Below, piece after piece: positions 52,076 to 62,164 of a DNA stretch of 64,000 nucleotides. The DNA is from Clostridium sp. D33t1_170424_F3 (GTDB lineage Bacteria; Bacillota; Clostridia; Oscillospirales; Acutalibacteraceae). The notes beneath the pieces were generated by a model, which was given only the letters and a program-made list of their open reading frames with translations, was not told the DNA's origin and ran no database searches. The stretch is taken from positions 1 through 64,000 of the forward strand of contig NZ_JADPEG010000015.1 of the NCBI RefSeq assembly GCF_015667585.1. Reading direction: 5' to 3'. A program made the translations under genes and the position numbers. Positions within the stretch are counted from its first letter, which is position 1. Every line of letters begins with the position of its first letter.

Positions 52076-53512
52076 ATGCTGGACCTTGTCATCCGCGGCG
52101 GATTGGTGGCGGATACTGAGCGCCGCACGTTTTTGCCGTTGCAGATTGGCATTCAAGACGGCATCATCGCCGCGCTTTCTGAAGAACCTTTGCGTGGGAA
52201 ACGGGAGATTTGCGCGGAGGGCCTGCTCATCTCCCCAGGCTTCATCGACGTGCACGGCCATGTGGACGGCGACGACTATGCAGGGGAGCTCTCCGTCTGC
52301 CAGGGGATCACGACTACGGTAGGCGGCAACTGCGGTCTCAGCCCGGTGGATATGAAAAGTTTTTTTGCAGAACAGGAGCAAAAAGGCTTTGCAGTCAACC
52401 AGGCGGAGCTGGTGGGCCATTCGTTTTCCCTGCGAAAGGCGGTCGGTCTGGAGGACGTGTATGAAAAGGCGAGCGACGCGCAGATCGCGCAGATGAAACG
52501 TATGGCGGATCAGGCTCTGCAGGATGGCGCCTGCGGGGTTTCTTTTGGTCTGGATTATTCGCCCGGCGCGTCGCTGAAGGAAATTGAAGCGCTGGCGGAA
52601 GTCAGTACTTCGTTCGGGCGCATTGTCCCGGTGCACACCCGCCTTTTCACGCTGTATGATCTGTCTTCCCTGTATGAGATGTTGTATGTTGCGCGTAAAA
52701 CCGGCGCACGGCTGCTGTTTTCCCATTTTGTGTATCAGTATGGGGAGGGCATTATGCGGGAGGCGCTGGACATTGTGGATCGCGCCCGGCAGGATGGCCT
52801 TTGGGTCCGCGTCGACAGCGGCCTGTATACGGAATGGGCCACCTACGCGGGTACGGCGACCTTTGACGAGCAGACCATCCGGGACAACGAGCTGCGTTTC
52901 GGCGACATGCTGGTGGCGACCGGTCCCCACATGGGGCAATGGCTGGACGAGTCGCTGTACCGAAAGGTGCGGGAACAGGAGCCGGATGAGTCGATCATCT
53001 GCTTTACCGGGCAAAAAGAGGAGATCTATGAAGCGCTCCGGAAGGAGTATGCCATGCCTTCTACCGACATCGGTGCATACCGGAAGGGGGAGGGGCACCC
53101 GCAGATCGCGGGTTCCTTTCCAAAATTTATCCGGGAGATGGTGCGGGAACGGAGAGAGCTCACCATGGGAGACGCAATTTACAAGGCGACTCTGCTGCCT
53201 GCGCGGACGTTTTCACTGCCTAATAAAGGGAGAATCGCTGTGGGCGCGGACGCCGATCTGGTCATCTTTGATCCGCAGACAATCGCGGATACCGCGGTAT
53301 TTCCGGATCGCGGACAGCCGGACGCAAAGCCGGTCGGCATTGAGCATGTCCTGGTCAACGGAGTATTTGCCGTAGAATCCGGCGTGTTCTGCGAGACTCG
53401 GAGCGGGAAAATCCTGCGGGCCAGTGGGAAGAGCCGGTCCGGCGGTCGGAGGGCTGCCGGCGCAAAGACAGGGCTTATTAAGGCCGCGTCCTTTCGGAAA
53501 ACGGAATTGTAA
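52076..53512 (+). CDS. D-aminoacylase/amidohydrolase-superfamily protein
   Basis: 478 residues; GGAGGGGGTG precedes ATG 52076 (an ATG at 52058 would include that site). Metal-binding HGH in DVHGHVDGDDY, Cys ligand region GGNCGLSP, later His in PVHTR and FSHF, and Asp in PSTDIGAYRKGE follow the N-acyl-D-amino-acid deacylase pattern. It lies 18 bases after the NifH-like gene and is the last gene of the operon. The final 30 residues are a basic extension not usual for the family. Hydrolysis of an acylated product of the same pathway is inferred. Confidence 0.88.
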   Translation: MLDLVIRGGLVADTERRTFLPLQIGIQDGIIAALSEEPLRGKREICAEGLLISPGFIDVHGHVDGDDYAGELSVCQGITTTVGGNCGLSPVDMKSFFAEQEQKGFAVNQAELVGHSFSLRKAVGLEDVYEKASDAQIAQMKRMADQALQDGACGVSFGLDYSPGASLKEIEALAEVSTSFGRIVPVHTRLFTLYDLSSLYEMLYVARKTGARLLFSHFVYQYGEGIMREALDIVDRARQDGLWVRVDSGLYTEWATYAGTATFDEQTIRDNELRFGDMLVATGPHMGQWLDESLYRKVREQEPDESIICFTGQKEEIYEALRKEYAMPSTDIGAYRKGEGHPQIAGSFPKFIREMVRERRELTMGDAIYKATLLPARTFSLPNKGRIAVGADADLVIFDPQTIADTAVFPDRGQPDAKPVGIEHVLVNGVFAVESGVFCETRSGKILRASGKSRSGGRRAAGAKTGLIKAASFRKTEL

Positions 53513-53586
53513 TACGGCAGGCAAAATACTCTGGTTTGACAATCCCGCGGCAGCTGACAAGGAACGGTCATTTCACAGACATGGAT

Positions 53587-53628
53587 AAAAGGCGAACACC
53601 CGCACGGATGTCAGGGTGTTCGCCTTTT
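53587..53628 (+). terminator. Terminator of pot/amidohydrolase operon
   Basis: Perfect 15-bp stem (53587-53601 with 53614-53628) ending in T4, about 75 bases after the last stop codon. Confidence 0.75.
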
Positions 53629-53758
53629 ACTTTTAAACAGGAGCGGTACAGGATGGTGCATTTTACGAAAAAGTTATTGTGCAGCCCTTTGCCACAGGTG
53701 CATACCAAAAAACAGCTTCATCTAAAAATTCCTTGTTGATCATGCGTTTCAATAACAG

Positions 53759-53801
53759 GAAACCGCCGGGCGCATCCAAAGCGGATGCACCCGGCGGTTT
53801 C
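53759..53801 (-). terminator. Probable terminator of GH31 gene
   Basis: Long G+C-rich stem GAAACCGCCGGG/CCCGGCGGTTTC continued by GCATCC/GGATGC with one mismatch, 50 bases past the minus-strand stop. The T-tract is poor. Confidence 0.5.
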
Positions 53802-53852
53802 TTATGTTTGCAAATTCTTCAGTTGCTTTTTCCAACAGGAAAGGGAAACGTA

Positions 53853-56800
53853 TTACGCAACCTTCACGGTGCAGTGCATCTGTGCGGCCTGGCCGTTCAG
53901 TGTGGTGTAAACGCCCGTGCTCTCGCCCGGTGTGCCAACCGCATAGACCTTGTAGTAGAAGTCGTTGCCGATGCGGGACACAAACTGCGTCTTAATCACA
54001 TTGCCGTTTCCTACGGTAAAGCTCGGGATCAAACCGCTGCCGTTGGCAACAGTCATCTTAAAGGTGTATACGCTGCCTCTGTTCAGCGTAATAACGCCGT
54101 TCGTATCGCTGCGTACGCTTGCAGCCGCGCTCTGGCTGGCGGAGACAATACCCGCGGTGCCATAGGCGTTGCTGGTGTTTCTGGTGGAGTTGCTGCTCTT
54201 CTTGGTATCCGGCTTCGGAGTCGGGGCCGGCTTATTGTCCTTCGCGTCCTCAACAGCCTTCAGGGCAGCCTGCATCGCGTTGACTGCTGCTTCCACCTGG
54301 GCTTCAGTTGCGTTCTCATCCGCCAGAACCGCTTTTGCCTGGTTCATCGCCTGTGCAAGCTGATTTGCAACAGCTGCCGGAACGTTTGTTGTGCTGGTGT
54401 TTTCACCTTGTGCGATCAGATCCTTGAGCGCATCCTTATTCGGGATGACGCGCAGGTTCATCATTGCCGCAATCAGCTCGTCAACCTTCTCGTTTACAGC
54501 TGTCTGGGTTGCGTTGGCATCCTCCAGCAGAACCTTCGCCTCAGCGAGAACCTTCCGGAAGGTTTCCATTGCATCGTCGTCAAAGTACTTGCTCTGATCG
54601 AGCGCTTCGCCGTTTGCAACTACTCCCTCCAGCTGAGTCGTATTCGCACGCTCTACCAGATTGTTCAATGCATCGTAAAGTGCATCGACCGCTGCCTTAA
54701 TGTCTGCTTCCAATACGTCTGCGTCGTCCATCAGGTCCGCCGCGTCCGCATAGGCTTTGTCCAGAACAGCCAGGCTGTTCGGTGTGAACATGTTGCGATC
54801 GATCAGTTCTGCCAGCTGCATCGGAGCTTTCAGCATCGTCTTATCGCCCGCAACAAAGCTCAGATAATGCAGCGCGTCAATCAGTTCGCTCCAGGCTTCG
54901 TTGATCTCTGCCTGTGTTGCAGCCTTGTTTGCCTCTGCCGCCTTTGCCGCCTTCAGAGCTGCCTCGTACTTCTTCTGTACGGACTCGACCGCAAGAGCGG
55001 CTTCATCCGCGCAATCTTCCGCAATTGCGATCGTGCTGCGCAGCACCTGCTTGTTTACCACGGTAAAGTCGAGGTTGATCTCTGTGTTCTCGTTCGGCAT
55101 CACAGTGTTGAGAATGTACTCGCTGACATTGAAGTCTTCACCAATTTCAACAGCTTTGCCGTTCACGGTAACGCCTGCAATCTCTCTGCCCTCAATTGCC
55201 GGAGCAAAGCTGAAGGCCATTGCGGTGTCTGCCATCACGACGTTCTTGTAGGAGCCGATCAGGTTCGCGAGCTTCTGCTCTTCACCGTCGATGGACATCT
55301 TCACGTTCTTCGGGAAGTTTACCGTCAGCATATGCTCGGCAGGCTCCACCGCAGGCTGATTCAGTGTTGCGGCTACAAAGGAAACGTTGCCGCCGTTCCG
55401 CTCGATCAGCTCATAACGTACATACAGGGTGCTTTCTTCTTTTGCCTTCAGGTTGATGGTTACTGTGGTATAGAAGTTGGTATCCATGTTGCCAAATTCA
55501 TAGCTCTGGTTTTCGGTCAAACCGGATGCGTCGTAGACAGTCAGTCTGCCTCTGCCCTTCCAGCCGCCGAGATAGAGAGTCAGAATCTTCTCTTCCGGGC
55601 CCGCCTTTGCCTTGATAGTAAAGTCGCTGCCCAGCTGGCTCTGCTGCAAGCCGGTGATCAGGTCAGTTGCTTCCTTGTCCGGCGTGCCGTCCGACCAGCT
55701 GAACGCAGTCCGGTGGTCGTCGAAACCGACGAGGGCAGAGGAAGTGGTCAGGACAAGCTGTTCTTCCTCAACGTCCTTGCGGTTGATGTCGGCGGTCGCC
55801 GCTCTGCCGAGGTGGATCCAGTCAAGATTGCCCTCTTCTGTCAGGTTGCGCTTAGCCGGATACTGATCTGTCACGTTGACCGTGCGTTCCACAGCCTTGT
55901 TGACGTCGTCTCCCGGATCCGCATTCGGATCGCGGAGCGCTGCCGCCGCGAAGGTGATGTTGCTGCCGTTGGTCTTTGTGTAACGGACCACCAGCTCGGT
56001 GCCGGTCTCAGAAGTCATATCGATCGTGACCTTGCGGTAATAGGACTTATTCATATCGCCGAAGGTATAGGTATCGATCACGGTATCCGCCGATTTGTCG
56101 AAGATTTCCAGCTTGGCGTCGCTCTTCCAGCCGCCGATGAACAGGACCAGCTGTTTTTCCTCTTCCGTTGCCTTCACATTGAATTCAAAGCTGGCGTCGG
56201 TATCAAAAATGACAGAACCGTTGCGGGTTTCATTTACAGTTTGAATCGGCATACCGTCCGAATAGCTGAAGCTTGTGCAGTAGTCGACAAAGCCGCCCAA
56301 ACTGCGTGCATTCTGCTTCAGGAAGGTGATCTGCGGGACTGCGGTGTCTTTTCTGATAATCTGTCTGGCATCGCTCACATTGGAGTGTACCCAGTCGAGG
56401 TTGCCAAGGGAGGACAGGTCCACCACGTACGGCATTTCACTGCTGACGTCGATGGTGCGCTCCACCGGCAGTTTGTAGCTGTCATAGACAACGCCTTCGT
56501 CATAATCCAGGTCCGGGATTTCCGGATCGACCGCATTGTCAAATGCAGCGATCAGCTGCATGGCTTCGTAAACATTGCCGGATACTTCCACTTCATAAAC
56601 GGTGCCGTCGTTGGCGCCGCCTTCGATTTCAAACGGCATTGCGCTGGTATCCTGCGCAACCGCTGTGAAATTGAGGGACTCTCCATTCGCGGTGGTCACG
56701 CTCTGCAGCTCGCCCCAGCCTTCCGGCTGATGGATGCGAACGGTCCAATCGCGATTGTCAAAGCAGCGTTCGCCGTCAAAGGTTCCCTTTGCCGCGCCGA

Positions 56801-59267
56801 TGTCAATGACAGTCTTGCCGCCTTCAGATTTGGTAGACAGCTCGGTGGTACGGAATTTGCCTTCCGTGTAATCGTTGGAGATGGTATCGTCCTCATACAG
56901 GGTTGTGGTGTCACTGTTGCGGGTGGACGGGTAAACGTCCAGCGTCATGTGGCTCCAATCCTTCTCCTTCGTGGTCATCATTTCGTCGGCCAGAGGAATA
57001 ATGGCGCCCTTCTTGATGTACATGGGGGTTTCGCTGACCGGCGCTTCCACTTCGATGCTGCGCGGGCCATAAACAGTCTCGCCGCTGAACAGGTCGATCC
57101 ATTCGCCTTCCGGAATCCAAACAGATCTGGTGCAAAGGGTCTCTTCCTGCTCGCCTTCTGCGATATACTGCATTTTGCAGATTGCTTTGTCCGTCTTTTC
57201 GTAGTACTCATAGCGCACGTTGTAGGTTTCGCCAGCCTTCAGGACACCCTCGGAAGTTTTGATGGTGGTGGACTGATCTTTCCAGGAATCGACGAACAGC
57301 TCGTCGTTGATGTAGATGCGGGCGCCGTCGTCGCTGCAGGTCTGCAGTTTCACGTCTTTGTCGCCAATGGTGATGGTGCCTGTGTAACGGATGCTGAAGT
57401 TATCCGAATTGACGCCGTTTGCCGGGCTTCCGGTTCCCCAGTCATAATCGATGTTGGGAACCGTCTGGGTAAGAACCGGATCGCCGTTCAGGCTGTAGTT
57501 GTTAAAGTACTCCGCCTTCAAGCCCTTTTTGCCGTCGGGAGTCTTCAGCCATTCGGAGGGAACCGCCGGATCGCCGTTGTTGGAATCGGTGATGGTCGGC
57601 GCGATCAGAATATCGTCGCCGAGCAGGTACTGGTCGTTCCTTGCGGCGCTTGCATATTCCGGATAATAGAAGTCCAGTCTTCTGACCAGCGGCATACCGG
57701 TCTCATAAGTTTCATGAGAGAGGTTGTAGAAGGTCGGAAGCAGGCGGTAACGCATATTGACATAATCGCGGATGATATTCAAAGCGTCTTCGCCCTTCAC
57801 CCACGGCATACGGCCTTCTTCCACATCGCCTACCCAAGAGCAGTGCGGGCGGTAGATCGGGGAGAGCGTGCCGTACTGCATCCATTTGACATATTCGTCC
57901 GCGCTCATCGCGTTGGAGGAGGTCTGATGGGTGCCGACGTCTACGCTGACATACGGGAGGCCGCCGAGCGCGCCGTATTTCACGGCGAATTCCAATTCGT
58001 TATACAATGTTTCCTGATGGCCGCCGGTATCGCCGGTCCAGGTCACTGCATAACGATGCTGCCCAACGTTCGGAGCGCAGATTTCAGCGCCGTTGGAGGT
58101 GCCGTCGATGTTACTCATCATAAAGAGACGGCGATCCGGATAAATGGCCTTCTGTGCATCCGCATAAAGCGCCGCACCAATGGTCTCATGCGTAAAGCCA
58201 TCCGGCGCCACGATGGTTGTGGACCAGTTGCGGTCGTACCACCAGGCGTCCAGACCCATGTCCAGCAGTCTGGTCAGGTTATCGTAACGATACTGGATTT
58301 CCTGCGGGATAATGGCACTGTTTTGTTTGCCGTTATTCTTCGTCGGTTCCGGATGGTCGTTGAAGATGATATCGACATTCTTTTCATGCGCGCTCTTCAG
58401 GAAGGCTTTCATATCCGGGAAGAGGTCCGTGTTAATATCGTAACCGATACCGCCGGTTCCGGCGCTTCTCCAGTCCGTATCGATGACGAGATTGTCCAGC
58501 GGGACCTGATAGGTTTCGTGGTAGTCCGCAATCTGCTGCATGGCTTCCGCGTCATCGTACTGATAGTAGCGGCTGTCCCACGCGCCAAAGGTGGACAGAG
58601 GGAGCATCTCGGTCTGGCCGGTCAGCTTCACAAAGTCTTTGCGCACCTGCGTGCTGCTGCCCTGCGGCAGGAAGACATACATATCCGGCGCATTGTTGCT
58701 CTGGTCAAAGCCGTTTGTATCGCGGTTTTCAGTGTTTTCCTCCGGTTGCGGGGTGAAGCCCCATTCCGGAACGGTCATTCTGGGGTTGTCACCCAGTTCC
58801 CAGGACATCACGTTTTCACCCGGGTCAGGCAGATAAACTTTGCTTCCCGGCAGGCCTTTGTATTTCCAGATCAGACGGCCTTCTTTGTCGTTGATGGTGA
58901 TGCCGGAAAGGTCTTCCGCGTCTGCGGGTACAATGATGTCAAAGACGCTTGTGCTTAAGATAACATTGCCATCCGCGTCCGTACGGGTGACTGCGGTTCC
59001 TTCCCATTGATCGCGGCTTGGAATATGGAAGGTGGTACGGTCTTCAAAGCCCTTCGGGCCTTTTTCCTCCAAACGCACAACTGTGGGGGACAGGACCTGC
59101 ACGCGCACGTTGCTGATGATTTCGGACGCGTATCCTTGCGCGTTCATCTCAACGGCAACCGTGCGGCTCTCTTCCCTTGCGGATGCGAGGGTCATCGGCA
59201 TGGAGCTGGACATAATGACCGTTGCACAGAGCACCAGGCTTAAAATCCGGTTCTTATTCCTTTTCAT
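53853..59267 (-). CDS. Secreted multidomain GH31 glycosidase
   Basis: 1804 residues from ATG 59267 behind GGGAGAG. Signal peptide 1-29; GH31 N-terminal sandwich and TIM barrel to about 575, with Asp345 in AWWYDRNW as probable nucleophile and Asp413 in TWTGDTGG as probable acid/base. A PA14 domain (about 580-705) is inserted before the GH31 C-terminal sheet (VWIPEGEWIDLFSGE). Two homologous carbohydrate-binding-like repeats follow (about 938-1115 and 1126-1301, both with F-S-x-S-D-G-x-P), then a beta module, four FIVAR-type helical repeats (about 1425-1670), a Pro/Lys linker and a C-terminal domain without sortase motif. The YDRNW nucleophile context differs from the usual DMNE and recalls the alpha-N-acetylgalactosaminidase subgroup of GH31; substrate is inferred only. 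Confidence 0.92.
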   Translation of the reverse strand: MKRNKNRILSLVLCATVIMSSSMPMTLASAREESRTVAVEMNAQGYASEIISNVRVQVLSPTVVRLEEKGPKGFEDRTTFHIPSRDQWEGTAVTRTDADGNVILSTSVFDIIVPADAEDLSGITINDKEGRLIWKYKGLPGSKVYLPDPGENVMSWELGDNPRMTVPEWGFTPQPEENTENRDTNGFDQSNNAPDMYVFLPQGSSTQVRKDFVKLTGQTEMLPLSTFGAWDSRYYQYDDAEAMQQIADYHETYQVPLDNLVIDTDWRSAGTGGIGYDINTDLFPDMKAFLKSAHEKNVDIIFNDHPEPTKNNGKQNSAIIPQEIQYRYDNLTRLLDMGLDAWWYDRNWSTTIVAPDGFTHETIGAALYADAQKAIYPDRRLFMMSNIDGTSNGAEICAPNVGQHRYAVTWTGDTGGHQETLYNELEFAVKYGALGGLPYVSVDVGTHQTSSNAMSADEYVKWMQYGTLSPIYRPHCSWVGDVEEGRMPWVKGEDALNIIRDYVNMRYRLLPTFYNLSHETYETGMPLVRRLDFYYPEYASAARNDQYLLGDDILIAPTITDSNNGDPAVPSEWLKTPDGKKGLKAEYFNNYSLNGDPVLTQTVPNIDYDWGTGSPANGVNSDNFSIRYTGTITIGDKDVKLQTCSDDGARIYINDELFVDSWKDQSTTIKTSEGVLKAGETYNVRYEYYEKTDKAICKMQYIAEGEQEETLCTRSVWIPEGEWIDLFSGETVYGPRSIEVEAPVSETPMYIKKGAIIPLADEMMTTKEKDWSHMTLDVYPSTRNSDTTTLYEDDTISNDYTEGKFRTTELSTKSEGGKTVIDIGAAKGTFDGERCFDNRDWTVRIHQPEGWGELQSVTTANGESLNFTAVAQDTSAMPFEIEGGANDGTVYEVEVSGNVYEAMQLIAAFDNAVDPEIPDLDYDEGVVYDSYKLPVERTIDVSSEMPYVVDLSSLGNLDWVHSNVSDARQIIRKDTAVPQITFLKQNARSLGGFVDYCTSFSYSDGMPIQTVNETRNGSVIFDTDASFEFNVKATEEEKQLVLFIGGWKSDAKLEIFDKSADTVIDTYTFGDMNKSYYRKVTIDMTSETGTELVVRYTKTNGSNITFAAAALRDPNADPGDDVNKAVERTVNVTDQYPAKRNLTEEGNLDWIHLGRAATADINRKDVEEEQLVLTTSSALVGFDDHRTAFSWSDGTPDKEATDLITGLQQSQLGSDFTIKAKAGPEEKILTLYLGGWKGRGRLTVYDASGLTENQSYEFGNMDTNFYTTVTINLKAKEESTLYVRYELIERNGGNVSFVAATLNQPAVEPAEHMLTVNFPKNVKMSIDGEEQKLANLIGSYKNVVMADTAMAFSFAPAIEGREIAGVTVNGKAVEIGEDFNVSEYILNTVMPNENTEINLDFTVVNKQVLRSTIAIAEDCADEAALAVESVQKKYEAALKAAKAAEANKAATQAEINEAWSELIDALHYLSFVAGDKTMLKAPMQLAELIDRNMFTPNSLAVLDKAYADAADLMDDADVLEADIKAAVDALYDALNNLVERANTTQLEGVVANGEALDQSKYFDDDAMETFRKVLAEAKVLLEDANATQTAVNEKVDELIAAMMNLRVIPNKDALKDLIAQGENTSTTNVPAAVANQLAQAMNQAKAVLADENATEAQVEAAVNAMQAALKAVEDAKDNKPAPTPKPDTKKSSNSTRNTSNAYGTAGIVSASQSAAASVRSDTNGVITLNRGSVYTFKMTVANGSGLIPSFTVGNGNVIKTQFVSRIGNDFYYKVYAVGTPGESTGVYTTLNGQAAQMHCTVKVA

Positions 59268-59879
59268 TTTTTTCTCTCCCTTTTTTAACACTCGGTGGAA
59301 TACAGAAACGTTTTTGCATCGGCGCAAAAGGAACCGCCTTTTACACCAATTTTCCAGATGCGGAGACAGCTGCACCTGCTTCGGCACGATACGGTACGCA
59401 TTTCCCCATCGCCGGCAACCGGAACAAACTGTTCATATAAAACTGCATATCCTCTCCTTTCTGGTCTGTTTTAGAACTTGGAATATTTTTATATCCAATC
59501 GAAAACCATTTTTAAATACTTTTTTGATACCAGGATTGAATATAAACAATATCTCCAAATTTAGTTAAACCATATATAAAATATAACCAAAATAGCCAAT
59601 GTATGTCAATGGAATAAATTGTGATCGTCTAAATTATTTTGCTGTTTTATTTTAATGAAGCGCATTTGCGGCAATTTTTTCCCATTCGGACCATCTTTTA
59701 TCAGATTTGGCTCTGTTTGCTTTTTTGTATGGCGGTACTTTTTCCTTTATAAAAATGATCTGCGAACAATCCATTCATTTTATTAGTGCTTATTGTAATT
59801 TTTATCGTCTAAAAACGTCCCGCTGCGCGTCATTCTGTGCTATACTATACAAAAATACGCATAAAGCGAGGACTTTTAC
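59268..59879. other. Divergent A+T-rich intergenic region
   Basis: About 610 bases between the divergent GH31 and topoisomerase III genes. No protein or RNA gene was recognised. It should contain both promoters; only that of topB (59838-59846) could be placed. Confidence 0.5.
59838..59846 (+). promoter_or_regulatory. Extended -10 promoter of topB
   Basis: TGC next to TATACT (59841-59846), about 34 bases before the start codon; no clear -35. Confidence 0.4.
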
Positions 59880-62048
59880 ATGGCGAAAACATTGGTGCTG
59901 GCGGAAAAGCCATCCGTCGGCAGGGAATTGGCGCGGGTGCTGGGCTGCCGGCAGTCTTCCGGCGGGTATCTCTCCGGCCCGCAATATATCGTTACATGGG
60001 CATTGGGGCATCTGGTGGAGTTGGCGGAACCGGAGGCTTACGGGGACCAATACAAAACCTGGAGCATGGAAACACTGCCCATGCTGCCGGAGAAAATGGA
60101 ATTGAAAGTCATTCCGGAGACGACCAAACAGTACGGCGTGGTGAAAAAGCTGCTGCACAGTCCGGAGGTCAGTTCTTTGATTATTGCGACGGACGCGGGA
60201 CGGGAAGGCGAACTGGTAGCGCGTTGGATTCTGGAAAAGGCCGGGTTCCACAAGCCGATCAAGCGCCTCTGGATTTCTTCCCAGACGGATAAGGCCATCC
60301 GGGAAGGGTTTGCCAGGCTGCGGGACGGCAGGGAATATTATAATTTATATATGTCCGCGCAGTCGCGCGCGGAGGCGGACTGGCTGGTCGGTCTGAACGT
60401 CACGCGCGCGCTCACCTGCAAGTTTAACGCGCAGCTTTCGGCAGGTCGCGTACAGACGCCGACTTTGGCGCTGATTGTACACCGGGAGGAAGAAATCCGT
60501 AAATTCGTACCAAAGGATTATTACACCGTCAAGGCGGATTTGGGTAAGTTCTTCGCAGCCTGGCACGATCCCAAAAATCAGACGGGCATTTTTGACAAGG
60601 AAAAAGCGGAAGCCATTGCGCAGAAGGTCAAGGGTAAAACGTTTAAGATTACAGAGATCAAAAAGACCTTTGGGTCCACGCCGCCGCCGATGCTCTACGA
60701 CTTGACGGAGCTGCAGCGCGACGCAAACAAATTGTACCAGTATTCTCCCAAGCAGACGCTGAACATCATGCAGCGGCTCTATGAAATGCACAAGGCGCTG
60801 ACCTACCCGCGCACGGATTCCCGGTATCTGACGGCGGACATTGTGCCAACGCTGCAGGAGCGACTGCGCGCGGTGAACCACGGCGAGTTTTCCCCGATCG
60901 TCGGGGAGATTTTCCGCACCCGGAAGAGTATTTCACATAACTGCGTCAACAATGCCAAGGTGACGGATCATCACGCGATCATTCCGACGGAAGAACAGGT
61001 CAACCTGATGAGCCTGAATCTGGAGGAAAAACGTATTTATACGCTGGTGGTAAAGCGGTTCCTGACCTGCTTTTATCCCAGCTACGACTATAAAAAAATC
61101 CGTATTGAGCTGACGGCGGAAGGAGAGCGCTTCTCTGCCTCCGGACGCGAAATTCTTGAGCTGGGCTGGAAAAAGGTCACGACCGCACAGGAGGAGGACG
61201 AAGAGGAAGCGGCGGAACAGGTGCTGCCAAGCCTGAAACAGGGCGACGTCTTCCCGTGCAGAAACATACAGCTGAAAACCCTGAAGACCGCGCCGCCCGC
61301 CCGCTATACGGAGGCGACGCTGCTTTCCGCGATGGAAAATCCCTCCCGTTTTATCGAAGACAGGACAATGAAAGAATACATAGGGGGCGGCTTGGGAACG
61401 CCCGCCACCCGCGCGGATATTATTGAAAAGCTTTTCACTTCCTTTTATGTGGAGAAGAAAGGCAATTCGCTGGTGCCGACGTCAAAGGGTATGCAGCTGA
61501 TTAATTTGGTCCCGCCGGATTTAAAGGAACCCCTGCTGACAGCCAAATGGGAAAAGCGGCTGGAAGGTATCAGTAAGGGTGCGGAAAACAAAAACGTCTT
61601 TATTAAGGAAATAAAGGGATATGCATCCTCTCTGGTGAAGACCGTTTCATCCAGCGAAGCGAAATATGTGCATGAAAACCTGACGCAGGAGGTCTGCCCT
61701 GAGTGCGGCAAACGATTGCTGATGGTCAACAGCAAAAAAGGGAAAATGCTGGTCTGCCAGGACCGAACCTGCGGATACCGGCGCAATGTGGTGGTGGAAA
61801 CACGCGTGCGATGCCCTAACTGCCACAAGTTTATGGAGCTCTTTGGCGAAGGAGAAAAGAAAACCTTTGTCTGCCGCTGCGGCTTCCGTTCCAAAGCGGA
61901 TAAATTGTTTGCCAATAAGGATAAGGACGCGAAAGCCAGCAAGCGGGATGTTCAGCAATATCTGGACAGCCAGAATAAGGAAGAAGGCGTCAGCGCGTTT
62001 GCCGCCGCGTGGGCGAAAAGCCTGGAAGAAGCAAAGAAGAAAAAATAA
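59880..62048 (+). CDS. topB: DNA topoisomerase III
   Basis: 722 residues; GCGAGGA precedes ATG 59880. TOPRIM domain with LAEKPSVGREL and IIATDAGREGELVAR, catalytic Tyr in LTYPRTDSRYL, and a C-terminal zinc-ribbon pair (CPECGKRLL...CGYRR, CPNCHKF...CRCGF). It is a type IA enzyme that relaxes or decatenates single-stranded DNA. The length fits chromosomal Firmicute TopB. No conjugation genes surround it, so it is probably housekeeping. Confidence 0.95.
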   Translation: MAKTLVLAEKPSVGRELARVLGCRQSSGGYLSGPQYIVTWALGHLVELAEPEAYGDQYKTWSMETLPMLPEKMELKVIPETTKQYGVVKKLLHSPEVSSLIIATDAGREGELVARWILEKAGFHKPIKRLWISSQTDKAIREGFARLRDGREYYNLYMSAQSRAEADWLVGLNVTRALTCKFNAQLSAGRVQTPTLALIVHREEEIRKFVPKDYYTVKADLGKFFAAWHDPKNQTGIFDKEKAEAIAQKVKGKTFKITEIKKTFGSTPPPMLYDLTELQRDANKLYQYSPKQTLNIMQRLYEMHKALTYPRTDSRYLTADIVPTLQERLRAVNHGEFSPIVGEIFRTRKSISHNCVNNAKVTDHHAIIPTEEQVNLMSLNLEEKRIYTLVVKRFLTCFYPSYDYKKIRIELTAEGERFSASGREILELGWKKVTTAQEEDEEEAAEQVLPSLKQGDVFPCRNIQLKTLKTAPPARYTEATLLSAMENPSRFIEDRTMKEYIGGGLGTPATRADIIEKLFTSFYVEKKGNSLVPTSKGMQLINLVPPDLKEPLLTAKWEKRLEGISKGAENKNVFIKEIKGYASSLVKTVSSSEAKYVHENLTQEVCPECGKRLLMVNSKKGKMLVCQDRTCGYRRNVVVETRVRCPNCHKFMELFGEGEKKTFVCRCGFRSKADKLFANKDKDAKASKRDVQQYLDSQNKEEGVSAFAAAWAKSLEEAKKKK

Positions 62049-62164
62049 CCTCCGGTTGGATTAAACAAATAATAATCCGGGCGATCCTTGCTATTTTCTA
62101 TGCGATATTCTATAATAATAGCGGAGCGGGAAGTGATAGAATCGCTCTGAAGTGAGGAGGTATT

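Larger units (their letters stand above)
53513..53852. other. Convergent intergenic region with two terminators
   Basis: About 340 bases between the amidohydrolase and GH31 stops. It contains hairpins at 53587-53628 and 53759-53801. Short frames between them (for example around 53654-53742) have no ribosome site and no recognised product. Confidence 0.5.

Noticed and set aside
53679-58958. A 1759-codon open frame on the plus strand
   Set aside because: It is antisense to the GH31 gene, which has a signal peptide, catalytic motifs and domain order. The plus-strand translation has no recognisable domains and a composition typical of an antisense shadow.
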